From Paraphysoderma sedebokerense (lineage: Eukaryota; Blastocladiomycota; Physodermatomycetes; Physodermatales; Physodermataceae), in assembly GCA_025602915.1 (NCBI GenBank), contig JAHLJZ010000017.1, positions 248,001 to 312,000 of the forward strand: 64,000 nucleotides of DNA, read 5' to 3'. The position numbers were made by a program, and so were the translations under genes. The notes beneath the pieces were generated by a model, which searched no databases, was not told where the DNA came from, and saw only the letters and a program-made list of their open reading frames with translations. This document shows, piece by piece, positions 1 through 12,629 of this stretch. Within the stretch, counting starts at the first letter, position 1, and every line of letters begins with the position of its first letter.

Positions 1-2260
1 GATGTTGGCGGAAACCGGATTGAATGCAGAAGGCAAAGACAATGTTGACATAATTGTCAATTCTGGAAAGCTATTGCTCAACCTTGTGGTACGTCTTTCT
101 ATAAGAACTGCTTCATCCAAACGCTATAATCTCATGTTTTCTATTGGTTATAAAAACTGAGTAGAACGATATTCTCGATTTTTCAAAACTCGAAAGCGGC
201 AAAATTGCCATCGAACAGGTTGAAATGAATTTATATGAAACAGTAAAAATAAGTGTAGAAGCATTCTCATCTGACGAAGGAGTGAGAATTGCGTATTACA
301 TGCCGGCTCATTTACCACGGGTCGTCATCGGAGATGGTAATATCGCAGTTACTTTCGGGTCCTAATGTTCAGTTGACTCAAATTTCTCATCACAGCTACC
401 CGAATTCGACAAATTATTACCAATCTCGTTTCCAACGCGTTGAAATTCACAAAGAAAGGTTTCGTACTCGTGGAATTGAACTGCAGATTGATTGACGTGG
501 ACATAATGAATCAGATTTATGATATTGATTTCAAAATTATCGGTACGAAGCTTGCAAATGGGTGCATAGAAAATCGCAGTTGTTAACCTTCGCCTTGATA
601 GACACTGGTACCGGAATTGCACCTGATAAATTAAACCGAATCTTTGAGCGATTTGAGCAAGAAGACATATCTATTACTCGTTTACATGGGGGCACAGGTT
701 TAGGTTTATCTATCTGTCAAAGTAATTTGAGCGGTTTTTTGTGCCCATTAAAAGTGGATGCTTTACTCACCTTGATTGCAACAGATTTGTGCCATCTGAT
801 GGGATCCCAAATCAGTGTTACATCGACACTTGGCAAAGGATCGACATTTCAATTTACGATTCGATTCCAATGTCCCAAGATACCAACAATACCGGAATCT
901 AAATCGATTAAAACTTTGCCTGGTCGACCTCGTATTCTCTTAATCGAAGATACGAATACACCGTATGATTATGAATCAAAAAGTGTCCTGCATTATCAAA
1001 TTGAAACCATGGGCGGTACTCCTATTCCACGGCCTCTTCAGTTGGATCACTGCCTGGAAGTTTCGAGTGTCGAGTGTGTAATCATAGATCTCACGTCTCT
1101 GAAGGAAAACTCTTCAATCGTTGATTTATCGCATAACAAAGTTCTCACAAACAACGCGAATCTGCCAATTATTATACTTCATTCACGAAATCACAGTCCA
1201 ATGTTACAAACGTTACCTCCAGCATCCAAAAACATCAAAACTTTGTGTTCCCCATTTAAACAATCAACTCTGTATAATCTGCTCGCCGACATGATGAACT
1301 CCAATGCAACCGACGATACCTCAACTGTAGAAAATTTAGGCATATCTGAATCCATTCAGGTTGAACCAGCTGCATCCGGTAAACCTCATATGCAAGATGA
1401 AATCAACAAAAACATATCGATACTATTAGTTGAAGATAACCTGTATGTTGTTTTTCACGATTTTCCATCATTCAAGTTAATGAAACATGACCGATATTGT
1501 TCCCCTGGTTTTTGCGTAGTGTGAACCAACAAATCATGAAAAAAATGATTGCAAAACTAGGTTATGAAGTCGAAATAGCGGATAATGGTTTAATTGGTTT
1601 GGAAAAATCAAAACAAAAAAATTATGACTTGATTTTAATGGATATGAGGTTTCCAAATTTTCTTTTCACCTCGTAATCAATAATTTAAAACTAACTTTGT
1701 CCACTTTTTACCCTCTATCAATTATCTTATTTAACCAACAGAATGCCAGTAATGGCAAGTTTATTTCACTCCACTCGCCTCCACTCACGTCATTTCAACA
1801 TGTGGAAAATGATTTCAACTTCCATTTCGTTAATATCTAATCACTATTTTTATTCGCTACATACAGGACGGTTTGGAAGCAACACGTAAAATCAGAGAGT
1901 ACCATACACCCAAAGATTTTTTAATTTCAGATACGAAAGAAGGAGGTATAAGTAAACCGTTTATTGTTGGGTTAAGGTAACTTCTTCCCTTTTACTTCCA
2001 AAATTTTTAATTCTCGAGTTTCACCTTACACCCGAAATTGAATTCATCTCTTACAATTTCTCCTTCTTTCCTTTTTTTGCTATTTTCCTAATTTTGTGTG
2101 ATTGTTCGGTAGTGCCGACGTTTTAAGTGAAAACCGAGAACAAGGTATCATGGCCGGAATGGATATGTACTTGACTAAACCTATTTCAAAGGATAAATTG
2201 ATACAAGTCTTGGGAATCGCTTCTTCTTCTCATCCTTCTGTTTCTTTACAAAATGAATGA
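1..2260 (+). CDS. Hybrid sensor histidine kinase, 3' part
   Basis: Sensor kinase that autophosphorylates on His and relays phosphate to an attached receiver; the window opens just after the HisKA helix, so sensor domains and start are outside. Visible in order: end of the dimerisation helix ([13 protein letters not shown]), HATPase_c with N box ([16 protein letters not shown]), G1 (DTGTGIA), F box (FERFEQED) and G2 ([10 protein letters not shown]), a degenerate first receiver (RILLIEDT), then a good receiver (ILLVEDN, phospho-Asp in LILMDMRMPVMDG, Lys in LTKPIS). Introns read by eye: 89-164, about 497-575, 722-784, 1443-1519, 1649-1741, 1755-1868, 1977-2112. Intron 1755-1868 starts with GC rather than GT and leaves a 13-base exon at 1742-1754. 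Stop TGA at 2258-2260. The fungal hybrid histidine kinase family is secure; the HK group is not assignable without the N-terminus. Confidence 0.9.
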
Positions 2261-2730
2261 AACGCGCCAGATTGGGAGACGGAATAAAATGTATTTCAAG
2301 CTTATGTAAATATATTTATTGGGAGGAGAAAACGTAAAGAGAATTGAAACCGTAAGAAAGAATACAATGTAAAGCCGGGTGTTTCTAGCGAAGAAGTATC
2401 ACTAATAAAAACCGTTCAAATATAAATTGCAATTGTCTACTCAGTTCAGTGCTTAAATCTGTATTTGTCGATTGATTTATTCCTGGCCAATGGCCGATTT
2501 CAAATGATGAATTTCAAATATACAGTTTTGTTTTCCCAACCTTATCTTATTTGACAATTTCCATTTAAATTGAGTAACATATAAACAAAATGAACGCAGC
2601 GTAATGTAAATGCAATTGGAAACCACCGAGATGATATTCCAAATCCATCACATGGTCATCTTGATTTTATGTCCGATTACGTCAATTTAATAGCCTACAA
2701 GTAAGTAACGAATAGAGGACAGTTAACAAA
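2261..2730. other. Convergent intergenic region, histidine kinase / RPN6
   Basis: AT-rich 3' flanks of two genes that end toward each other. I see no gene, RNA or repeat here. Confidence 0.5.
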
Positions 2731-5193
2731 TCAGTTTACTAAACGTAAAGCGACAAGGACATCCACCTTTTGGTACAAACTATCAACGACGTGACTCATC
2801 TTTTTGACGGTATCTAAAGCGGCGTCGTACGTTTTCTACATAATGATAAGTAAACTGTTAATCTCCATCTCTCGAATAAAAGAAGGACAGAGGGGCCCTG
2901 CGAGAAAAAAGAAGGGAAAAAATGCATACATCGGTTTTAGTTTCGTCATACACGATCAAGACTCCAGCACCTTGGTCCAAAATACCGTCAATGATTCCGT
3001 CCAGAATCATCTGCGACAACCTACAACACGAATCGCAAAACGTTAGCCAAATACGCGGGTAATTCAGATGGAAAGAAACAATGAATGTGATGGTTACTTT
3101 GTTTCAACTTGACCAACCGGTAATTTCACCAATTCGGCAATATGATTAATCTCGACTCTCGAGAATGGCTCGATAATTCTGGATAAATTTTGTTCAAGTA
3201 ATGTATCGTAGAGAGCGGAAAGATGATGACGAATGATTGGGTCGTTGTTCAGTTCTACGGTTATAGACTTAGCAAAGTGCCATTGAATTACTTTATGTCA
3301 GTGTAGATATCAATTGTTTACCTTCGCGGTACGTTGTCAATGCCTTTTCAAAGTCTAGGAGTGATCGGTTCTGATGGGCAGTCGCGACGGCTTTCATGGC
3401 TTCCATTTCAGAACCAGCATATCGAACTGCTAACTTTCCGTGAACAATAGAATGGACATCTTCAGGCTACAAAATTGTGTTAGTCAGTGTAATTGCTGAA
3501 CCATGTATAGCGAAGAGGGTCACAAACACACCAAATTCAACATAATTTTACACAACAACATGTACTTCAACGCTTTCACGGCTCTGGGGTCATCCTGACT
3601 AGAGAAACCTTCAAGAGCTTCATAAAAATACGAGTAAGCCGTTTTATAATCTTTATCATCGGCATGCAATATTCCTGATTGAATATCAAGCGAAGCTTGT
3701 AAAAGTGGTGGACAATAGATCGCGTTGGCTGATGTTCTGGCAGATGTGAGGGCAGCCTGATATATATTGAAGTGTCCATAAAAGTAAGCTATAATGTTTG
3801 TGTAGATGGTGCATGGATGACAACATACCCGACTCTTGGCCAAATTTCGAAGGGCATGATATGCTCTACTCTCCAACAATTGAACTTCAACTAAAACCAT
3901 TTTATCATCTAATCGTTTTAACTCTTTCAAAAGTGCACCGATTAAGGTGAGCGCATCGGAGTACATTTTGTTATCAATATATCTATGTCGTGGATCAGAA
4001 TATTAGCCCATGTAAATCTTAAAATTCCGAAAAAACGTGAGGATAAATCAACATACAAGGCAACGATTCTAGTTTCCAAACTTTGTTTCAAGAAAATTCG
4101 TTTTTGTTCTGTGGCCCAATCAATCGTTTCCTTGCAGATTTGTACTTGCAGCGGCAACGAATTGGGAATACCGGAAAACAAATCAACTAGCGTCCTGACT
4201 ATCATAACCACAACATCATCGCGTTAGTAAGACGTGCAAACGTTGATTTACGATGGATGAAACGGCTGGGGAAAGTAGACGTACCAATCTTTGCAGTCTT
4301 GGCTTTGGGAATCGTAGACAAAAAGGTTCTCGAAGATCGAAGTAACGCAGCTAATTCATTGCCCATTCTAATAACAACCCAAAACAAACAAATCAGATTA
4401 CCTCACACATCAGCACGAGCAGGTATCAATCTCGACTGTATTGGAAGTTGAAAGTTTAACCTACTTTTGATCACGATAAATGGTACCCAATTTAATAATT
4501 GCTTGTTCTTTCACTTTTAATATTTCTTCGGAGGAACCTGCGTTGGTGATTCGTCATTGTAATCAACAGGATAGCAAAGAACATTCGTTGTCCGGATCAA
4601 AATCAAATCAGGAAGCAAACAGGGTAAAAATCGAGATGCAAAACCAAAGACAAAGAAATACGAGTTTGTTAGTATCAATAAACATAGCAATTCAAGCCCG
4701 ACATCGGTAGTAGCAACTCCCAATCTTCATAAAAATCCACGACCGAATCAATTCCGTTCCAAAAGTACAACTTCAAAAGTTTCAAATCCTTCTTCATCCT
4801 CAACAGATTTTATCGATTAAGAAACAATGAATAAAAGCTATCGAAACAAATAATAATAACACCAGAGTCCCCTTTCAGATAACCTCAACATCGATATGTG
4901 ATCGCTTTCGCGTACGTCATCACCACCAAGATGGACTCTGTCCGACAACTCCAAAGCTGAAACTGTTGCCAAAAGGTGATCTTTTGCGACACCAACAGAA
5001 TTCTATGCCGTAGGGATATAGGGCCGACATATAAAAGCGCTCAAATCCGAACAAGAAAGAGTCAAGTTAGTTTTCAAATAGTCTTACCTTGAGATGACTC
5101 GATGATGGACTGTAAAGCCTTTGCGGCCTGGGCGGGGTTTGTCTTTGACGAGGCATATGCAGCGTCAACTTGGGACAGAGAGGGGAGAGTCAT
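2731..5193 (-). CDS. RPN6: 26S proteasome lid subunit RPN6 (PSMD11)
   Basis: Non-catalytic lid subunit of the 26S proteasome that clamps lid to base and core through its TPR-like solenoid and C-terminal PCI domain. Conceptual splicing gives a protein colinear with human PSMD11: [107 protein letters not shown], then PCI residues [19 protein letters not shown] and [17 protein letters not shown]. The start (Met at 5193, [13 protein letters not shown]) fits the family N-terminus. At least seven exons; exon 1 is 5088-5193 and exon 2 is 4465-4537. The intron between them, about 550 bases, is far longer than the others. Stop TGA at 2731-2733. The C-terminus ends in [11 protein letters not shown] rather than the short Lys-rich tail of animals. 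Confidence 0.95.
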
Positions 5194-5674
5194 TGTGGTT
5201 GTGTGATATGCGATGAGTCGATGTATTCGTAATTTCGTATTGATCGTTGTTGCAAGAAAGCGCAACGGCCGAAGGAACGAGGGAACGTGTGGCTCAACTT
5301 TCCAACTCGGAAATTCCAAATTGTCACAAAACCAGAATATTTTATTAGGACCAATATTACAAGGACACTCCTTCATCTCCTTCTACATGTTATGTGAGAT
5401 GAGCTCATTATTCTTTTTTTTTGGTTTAATTCTCGGCTTTCGACGATAATCAAGTTGTAGTTCCGTCACAAAAGACATGACTCGATTAAAACCGAAAACG
5501 ATTGAAATGAAAGGATGAAATCGGAAAGCATGAAAAAGAAAAATAATAAGAAAACTGAGAAGGGGGCGAAATGCAATCCGTCATTCCTGGTTGGAATGTC
5601 AAGAAGAGAGTAAAAGAATCAACAAGGCTGTATTGTCTACACTAGATATTAAGTCCAAAAAGTTGAACATTCAT
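5194..5674. other. RPN6 promoter and tropomyosin 3' flank
   Basis: Non-coding. It should hold the RPN6 promoter on the minus strand and the tropomyosin 3' UTR. Short T-rich tracts near 5407-5420 are the only visible feature. Confidence 0.4.
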
Positions 5675-6826
5675 TTAAAAGTCTTCTAAACTCTTTAGAG
5701 TTTCTTCCAATTCCTTCTTGGTTGTAGCATATTTGGCACTCATCTCTTCTAATTTCTTCTCCAACTCATTCTTGGAAGCTTCCAACTGATTAGCTTTGCG
5801 TTCCCACTGTTCAGCTTGGAGTTCATATGTCCTTGCCCTATTATCAATGATAGCGTATAGTCGGTGCAAAGAACAACAGCGAAGAGACAAAACATCTGTT
5901 AGTCACAATTACGCGCTACAGCAGAAATCTCAAACTTCATCCGAGTCCAGTTGGGTAAAACGAAAAAAAGAGCAACAGGCAAACATACTTTTCTTGAGCA
6001 ATCTTCAGGGAAGATTCGGATGTAGCCAAGTCCTTTTCGACCAAAGCAATTTTACGGTTCAATGAGTCTGTCTGGCGTTTGGCATCTTCTTCAGCTTGAC
6101 TTTGCAATTTAACCTGTTCACATATAAAGTCAGGAAAAAAAGATGAGGTAACTGAGTGGCAAACTCTGTACTTCACCTGGCCAATTCTCTTTTCTGCTCG
6201 CTCAACTTCGCCTTGGAGTAACGAGATTTTGTTTTGAAGGGAGGAAACCTGTCATGTAGCAAATAAATTATTTGGCATTACGAGCTTTTGGTTAGTTTTA
6301 CTTTGCAAAGGAATCTGTCAACTTCAAACACTTTTGTGCAATTGCGAAGCGGATGATTCCACCGTATCCCAAGGGACAACGGCAATTGAGAGCCAAAATC
6401 CCCACAGTTCCAAAGGGGACACCTACTTCGTTGTCCTTTCCTGCCAATTGCTCTTGGATTTTTTTCAATTGAGCTTCAGCGGTATCAGCACGTGCGTTGG
6501 CAGCATCGGCTTCCAAGCGAAGTTGGTTGACTTTCTACTCGAATGAACGGGGAGGGTTCGACGGTGTGCGTGTAAACAAGCGTTAAATTGTCGAGTAATA
6601 GAGGCGACGTGACAAAAAAGTGTTTGACGGGTGTTTAACAAACAAATGATGTCGTCGGATTAACAGAATACAAGAGGATAACAAATACAACAAAGAAACA
6701 TAATAACAGAGAGAGAAAAGGGTTGTGAATGAGCAATGAGAACGGGTATGGGGGACACACCGGTCCCAGGAGAGGAGCCGGGTGGGATGGCAGGGAGGGC
6801 AAACGTACTTCCTTAAACTTTTCCAT
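5675..6826 (-). CDS. Tropomyosin
   Basis: Coiled-coil dimer that polymerises along formin-made actin cables and stabilises them. A tiny first exon (6809-6826, MEKFKE) joins KVNQLRLEADAANARAD, as in fungal tropomyosins (MDKIKEKL...LKLEAE). Later exons give QLKKIQEQLAGKDNEV, SLQNKISLLQGEVERAEKRIG, QSQAEEDAKRQTDSLNRKI, VEKDLATSESSLKIAQEK, ELQAEQWERKANQLEASK and ELEKKLEEMSAKYATTKKEL, ending ETLKSLEDF with stop at 5675-5677. The product is about 160 residues, the short fungal form, and is heptad-patterned Lys/Glu-rich helix throughout with no other domain. The start was chosen because the short exon encodes the canonical N-terminus with a clean GTACGT donor. Confidence 0.9.
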
Positions 6827-7867
6827 TGGTAGAGAGTGTGCTTGTGTGTGGAGAGATGTGTCTGCGCAAGATGGATGCGATAATGTCGTTGTTGTGGATG
6901 AGAGATGCGAGCGAGGGAAGCGACGACGAGAGAATTTAGAAAGGGAACGAGATTAGAGTGATTTAACGTGTCACGTGATCCCGCACAAGAACGCTCAACT
7001 ACTAGCCAACGATTATTAATTAATTGATATTAGAAAGTAGTCTATACAATGCGCATGCCCAACACCGCAACTGTCTACTATTGCCAGGAGTGTGGGTGTA
7101 TATTTTGTACAGTGGGGATAACTGAGTTGATAGGATGTAATAGTTGATTGTAATGGCTGGAATGCCGCATTAATGTACAATATTGACAATGAACATATCA
7201 CCGGCTTCACTATTAAATAATACTCCTTTGTGATCTACGAAGATAACATTTAGTTACATTACACCCTTAGTGGTCAGAATGTGTGCCATTGTTTCTCGTC
7301 TGAATGACTGATTCCCACAAATCTCATTAGACCATCACTTTTGCCATAATCTCTAATTCATAATCTCCTCTTGTGCTAATCTTGGTTTGTTTTAACGCAA
7401 GCAACGTGCGTGCGCGCTTGTAGAAGATTCATAAGCATCAGCACTTTAATTGTAATTTGTAAGAATTATCAATACACGATGGATGAACTCAGCCCGATTC
7501 TTGCCTCCCTTGCCGAGCTTATGTATTTTCGAGACCCGAAACATTATGCGCATTATCAAAGAGTATTCATTTGTCATAATATAATAAGAGCTAAGATAGA
7601 ATAAACTTACTTGTGTTGAAAGTGTTGAAAAATTAATACTTGATGTCAAATATTAGCCGTCCTTATAAAGAAAATATCCATTCATAAAGCAAAGTTAAAA
7701 TAGGCCGAACAAATGCTTCCAAATAATGCTATGGATAAATAAACAATGTAGCATAGCCATTCTAAACATCGTCATCTCATAAGCAATTCCATGATTATAC
7801 AAAAAGGTAGACACACTATAACTTATAAATATCAGCGCATTTACTCTTCTTCCTGAACACAAGAACC
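6827..7867. other. Divergent intergenic region
   Basis: About 1 kb between tropomyosin (-) and the secreted orphan (+), so both promoters should lie here. A TATA-like stretch (acttataaatatc) at about 7820-7832 sits roughly 40 bases before the downstream ATG. I see no gene or RNA. Confidence 0.4.
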
Positions 7868-10509
7868 ATGTGCAAGTTCACTGCTACATACCTATTCCTC
7901 TTTGTCATCCTCGTTATTTCTACTCTGGGTATAGAGGTCCTAGCAACTAATGTAGTAAATCAAAGGGTCCGAAACGTGTTAGCCGAAATATTCCCTGCTC
8001 CTGTATCAGCCAATTATCCGGTAGAGGGGGTCCGCCAGTTCATCGGGAATCGATATGGATTTTTTCCAAATCCCAGCAATCTGGGACCCACTTTAAATAG
8101 TTTAAGGTCTGGGAGGACAATGACTAGTGATCCCCATGATGGATTTACTTTTCGAAATATTGTTGACAGGGAGGCCGGAGTCGGTGACGATATACAATTA
8201 ATCCCTCCCAGGGAGGGACATGCCAAACCTCCTGAATTCATGAGTAAGTAAACATAAAAAATTTCCAAAACTTTCAATTGGTCAAGCTAAATTAGATTGA
8301 AATAGCATTTCGAGTAGGAGTGCCCAACGGGTCAGGGGCCGGAAAGGAGCGTCTAATAATTGATCTGGCCAATAAAGAGATCTATTTCACTGCCGACCGT
8401 AAGTCTTCAAAATATTTCCAAAGCATGATAACTATCTAACATGACCCACACGTAGATTATGTTCATGTTATACCGTATTCCAAAGAGTTGGGAGGTTGGT
8501 TCCCGATACTTGAATTAGAAGGATATAGTAAATCAAAGAAGTGGCAGTTGTCCAGCACATCCTTTGAGACTCTTAAAAACGAAATTTTCGGAAAACTCGA
8601 TGGCAGTATCAAAAAGTTCAGAGCTGAAATAGCGTTAAAGTTCGAGGCCGCCCAATTTGAAGCTTTTAAGTCACATCCAAATTTCAAAGAAATTCAGTAT
8701 TCTTATCTGCGTTCCTGGAAATCGGACCTTATAAGATTGGAAAGCGACTCAGCCGTTTTCAACAATTTACGGCAAGAGCTACAACTTGGAGAAAACGCTC
8801 TGACTGCTAACAGCCATGACTTACTTATAATCCATGGCCCTTCAAACGGCGAACACATTTTGTTTCTTGAAAAAAATAACGGAAGAACTCATTTTATCGG
8901 GTATCGTTCCCCCAGTGGATCGCTTAAACAAATTTTGTTGACTCCCCGTCCTGGACAACCTGGAAGATTTCAAGTTGAAGAACAAGCAATAAATCCTCCA
9001 ACTCAGGCAGCGGTAGCGGGTTGCACCAGAAGATTGAACAGACGTCAAGCATCTTGTGTTCGCGAAAAAGCTAAGTTTAGCCCGAAAATCAATGATAGAA
9101 ATTCCGTGAAATTTGGTAATTTGATTTTCTTCCATAACGCGAAGGTAGTTATGTTCTTGTTCGTGAGTGTGCTGACGGGATGTATCTGCTACAATTATTA
9201 GAGATGACGACAACAGAAGCAGAAGCCGCAGTTGCACACCTTGAGCAAAACGCCGCCGGTAAATCATTCATTTTAACCACTCGAGGGTGGGGTTTGGCGC
9301 ATGTTGTAGTAGAAACCGGCGCAAAAGTGATTGAGGCAGGTGCAACTCTGGCAATTGTAGCATTTGACACCTACCATATCGTTGACAAGTGTGCGCTATC
9401 CGAAAGAAAAGGAGTACGCGAATGTTAGTACATAATTAACAATCTTTCAAAAAAGAGTTACTTAATCAGTTACTAAACGATATTTTAGGCATGACACAAG
9501 TAATCACGATGGCTCTTGACTTGATCTCTATTGCGGGTTGCGGTCTTGTTGGCGGTAAGTTAATTTTAAACTTTTCTCTTTCCCCTGATATATTAATAAT
9601 AAAATGATATAATCTTTGGCTTATTTTTATACAGGTCCTGGAGCAGCAATCATTTGTAGTATGGCCGCAGCAATTCTGACGGCCCCTTTTGCTGCTAGCA
9701 TGGTTGAACTTGGTGCTGGATTGCATCAGACTTTCCGCGACATGTTCCTTTACTGGAGTCGTGGACAAATCACGGAAGGGTTTAGGCAAATCGCTTCTGA
9801 TGCTCAAAGGACAAGGGATCAGATTCTCTCTCAATTTGAACCTCTCGGAAATTTTATAATGTCCGCAATTCGTACTGCTTCGACCTATTTCGGAAGGGCT
9901 GTTCATGCAGTTACCGCATTTCTCGGTTGCCAGGATTGCGAAGGAGAATCTTCTCGATTCGAATTGACTATTGAGCCTGGGCTGGCAAAGTCGTTGCGAT
10001 CTCAAGGACATCGATACATGGCGCTTATGCAGTCTTGTACTCACGGACATTTTCTCACATTTAAGAAGAGTCAATTCGTTGAGTTTGACGAATCTGGCCA
10101 TTTTAGTGAGACTTTCAAGACGGAGCGATGTCCTTGGCCACAAAATGTTGGTGCGATGGAAATAGATGTTTACAAAGCTACTTCAGAAACCGAACCCGGC
10201 TTAGATTGCGTGAAAGCCGTCGATCTCAAAAGCCATGCAAAGGTTCCGGATACTTACCGTCATACAAGTTGGAGACCGGCAGTCAACATGGAATATAGAA
10301 TTGCAAAATGTGCACTTTCTGGACCAGTGAAAGCTCCGAAAGAGAATCCTCCTTGTCCGGGAATAGGGGGTTGCAGGAATACCAGACCCCCTCCGCCTCA
10401 GAAGTGTCCTGGTATAGGGGGCTGTCGAGAAGTTAGACCGCCTCCGCCTCAGAAGTGCCCGGGAATCGGTGGCTGTAGAAGTGGAAAACGAATGTTATAT
10501 ATGCAATGA
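7868..10509 (+). CDS. Large secreted orphan with CPGIGGCR repeats
   Basis: Family not recognised. Six exons read by eye: 7868-8243, 8306-8398, 8456 to about 9074, about 9147-9424, about 9489-9553 and about 9634-10509, giving near 768 residues; the 9.07-9.15 kb intron is the least certain. The N-terminus is a classic signal peptide (MCKFTATYLFLFVILVISTLG). The first half is globular (RVGVPNGSGAGKERLIIDL, YVHVIPYSKELGGWFPI). The middle has two Gly/Ala-rich hydrophobic segments (VVETGAKVIEAGATLAIVAF and GPGAAIICSMAAAILTAPF) that could be membrane-active or buried helices. The last third is Cys-containing and ends in three CPGIGGCR units separated by xxRPPPPQK linkers. The protein is predicted extracellular or wall-associated. 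Effector-like, adhesive or toxin-like roles are all possible and unproven. Confidence 0.75.
10325..10488 (+). repeat. Coding repeat, three CPGIGGCR + RPPPPQK units
   Basis: Three copies of the octapeptide CPGIGGCR, alternating with two linkers of the form xxRPPPPQK, occupy the C-terminus of the secreted orphan. Codon use differs between copies (ccgggaatagggggt, cctggtataggg, ccgggaatcggt). The repeat is therefore kept by protein-level constraint or is not freshly duplicated. Confidence 0.85.
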
Positions 10510-10871
10510 TGAGACGCGAGACTTAGACCAGCTTGACTGTAAATAATTGATAAAAGTAAGATACACATACGAGGTTATGCGACTTATTAAATCTGCCTTG
10601 TGTGGTGCAAAATCCTGTTGTAATCATTCCTAATGGGACGATTTTCTGCTATATCACATAGCGAATATTCATTTACAGAGTGTATTTTCCACTGAGGTCG
10701 ACGAAGCATTGCATACATATCCATCGTAAGACCTCAGCGGGCACAGACGTACACGTGATCAAACACAGACGGTTGCTTGGGTTACCGCGCTCTTTACTGC
10801 ACTCGTACCGAATCCCTTGGACTACATTCAATCGTCTTTTTGTTCAACTTGTGGTTTATCATAGTTTAGTA
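10510..10871. other. Intergenic region before the MPP alpha gene
   Basis: Non-coding spacer with the promoter of the peptidase gene. An open frame runs in from about 10680 with no ATG before 10872, so it is not taken as coding. Confidence 0.4.
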
Positions 10872-12629
10872 ATGTCATCTATGCGAGCCCTCCTGTCGAT
10901 AACGAGGTCTACAAACTTGCACCGTAGTCGTTTTCATCCGTCTCTTCCGACTAAATATCGCTCCAATATATCCACTTCCCGATCACTCTCTGCCTCCTCG
11001 CTCAACAAACCCTCCACCCTTGTCACAACTTTGCCATCGGGACTACGAGTCGCTTCAGAAGAAAATTCTGGTCACTTTGCCGCTGTCGGAGTTTGCGTCG
11101 ATGCCGGTTGTAGATATGAATCCGAAGACTTGCTAGGAGCTAGTCATTTTGTAGATCGAATGGCGTTCAAGGTCGGTGGTTAAAGCCATCTAGAATTGCC
11201 TTTGCAATTGAAAATACTAACAAATTAAACAATGTTTTATCCACGTTAAAAGTCTACACAACAGACATCAGCGTCGGATTTGGGAAATTTAATCACAAAA
11301 TTGGGTGGTAATATATCCTGTTCTTCAAGTCGAGAAGCTATTATGTACCAGTCCGCTATATTCCACCCTGACATTCCATCCGTCCTTTCGATATTCGCCG
11401 AAACCATACTTTCTCCCGCGATCCTAGAAAATGAAATATCGCAGGTGCGAGATACAATCAAGTACGAATTCTTTGAAGTTCAGGATAAACCGGAACTGTT
11501 TTTGCCAGAGGTAGTGCACGCCATCGCATACGATATGAAAACATTAGGGAATCCGATATTTTGTGATCCTAATAAGGCTGATCAAATTGGAGTTGAGACG
11601 GTGAGAAAGTATCTCGAAAAATTCTATCGGCCAGAGAGAATGGTGATTGCAGGTGCTGGCGTGAAGCATGACTTGTTGGTAGAATTGGCAGATAAATTTT
11701 TTGAGCGACCACTCGCCAAGTTGGGACTGTCTAGTTCTGATTTGGGACGATCTTCGCCGTCGTCTTTAGGGACCAAGCTATCTTCATCCTCTCAACCATC
11801 ACTCACTGCCTCACCGAGGCACCTCTCTTCACCTTCACAATCTCTTTCAACTACCGCCGCTCAATCCGTCCAACACATCGCCTCTCCTACTACGTCTCCT
11901 CGCCTACCTTCACCTCCGGCTAACTACCAAGGTGGCACTCTCATCCTCCCTACTCCTCGTCCACCACAAACCTCTGCCATTCCTGAAATCCCGAAGACAC
12001 ACATATACCTCTGCTTTCCCTCCGTCCCTTATACCTCCCCCGACATCTATCCTCTCTCCATTCTTCAAGTTCTCATGGGCGGCGGTGACTCCTTTTCTGC
12101 CGGTGGACCGGGCAAAGGCATGTACTCTCGACTCTACACTCAGGTTCTTAACCGGTACCATTGGATTCATTCCTGTATCGCTTTCAACAACTCGTACTCT
12201 GATTCTGGTCTCTTTGGAATTTCGGCCTCTTGTGAACCCAAGTACAATTCCCTCGTGTTAGAAGTTATCGTGAACGAATTTGCGCATATGGCGGAGTACA
12301 TATCCGAAGAAGAAATGAATAGAGCCAAAAATCAATTAAAAAGTAGTTTACTTATGAATTTAGAATCCAGAATGGTTCAATTGGAAGATATAGCCAGACA
12401 AGTTCAAGTGTTAGGTAAACGTAGCGAATTTGAAGAGATGATTCAGAAAATCGAAAATGTCACGAAGGAAGATTTATCAAGGGTTGCTAAAATGATTGTG
12501 TACAACGATACAACACCGACGTTGGTTGTGAGCGGTGAAAATGTTAAAGGTGTGCAAGAGTTGGAAGGAGTGTTGGAGAAATATGGAGTGAGTCATAAAA
12601 GGAAGAAAAGGGGTTTGTTTAATTGGTGA
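10872..12629 (+). CDS. MAS2: Mitochondrial processing peptidase alpha subunit
   Basis: Matrix MPP alpha binds presequences and presents them to the catalytic beta subunit. Two exons: 10872-11171 and 11253-12629, joined AAG|TCT to give MAFKSTQQTSASDLG. The N-terminus (MSSMRALLSITRSTNLHRSR...STSRSLS) is a mitochondrial presequence. M16 landmarks: LPSGLRVASE, HFVDRMAFKST (alpha type, lacking the HxxEH zinc site of beta), TKLGGNISCSSSREAIMY, FYRPERMVIAGAGV, and the glycine-rich loop GGGDSFSAGGPGKGMYSRLY that defines alpha. Oddity: between GLSSSDLG and YQGGTL lies a Ser/Pro-rich insert of about 65-70 residues, longer than I remember for this family. The start at 10872 is the first ATG of the frame and begins the targeting sequence. 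Confidence 0.95.
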
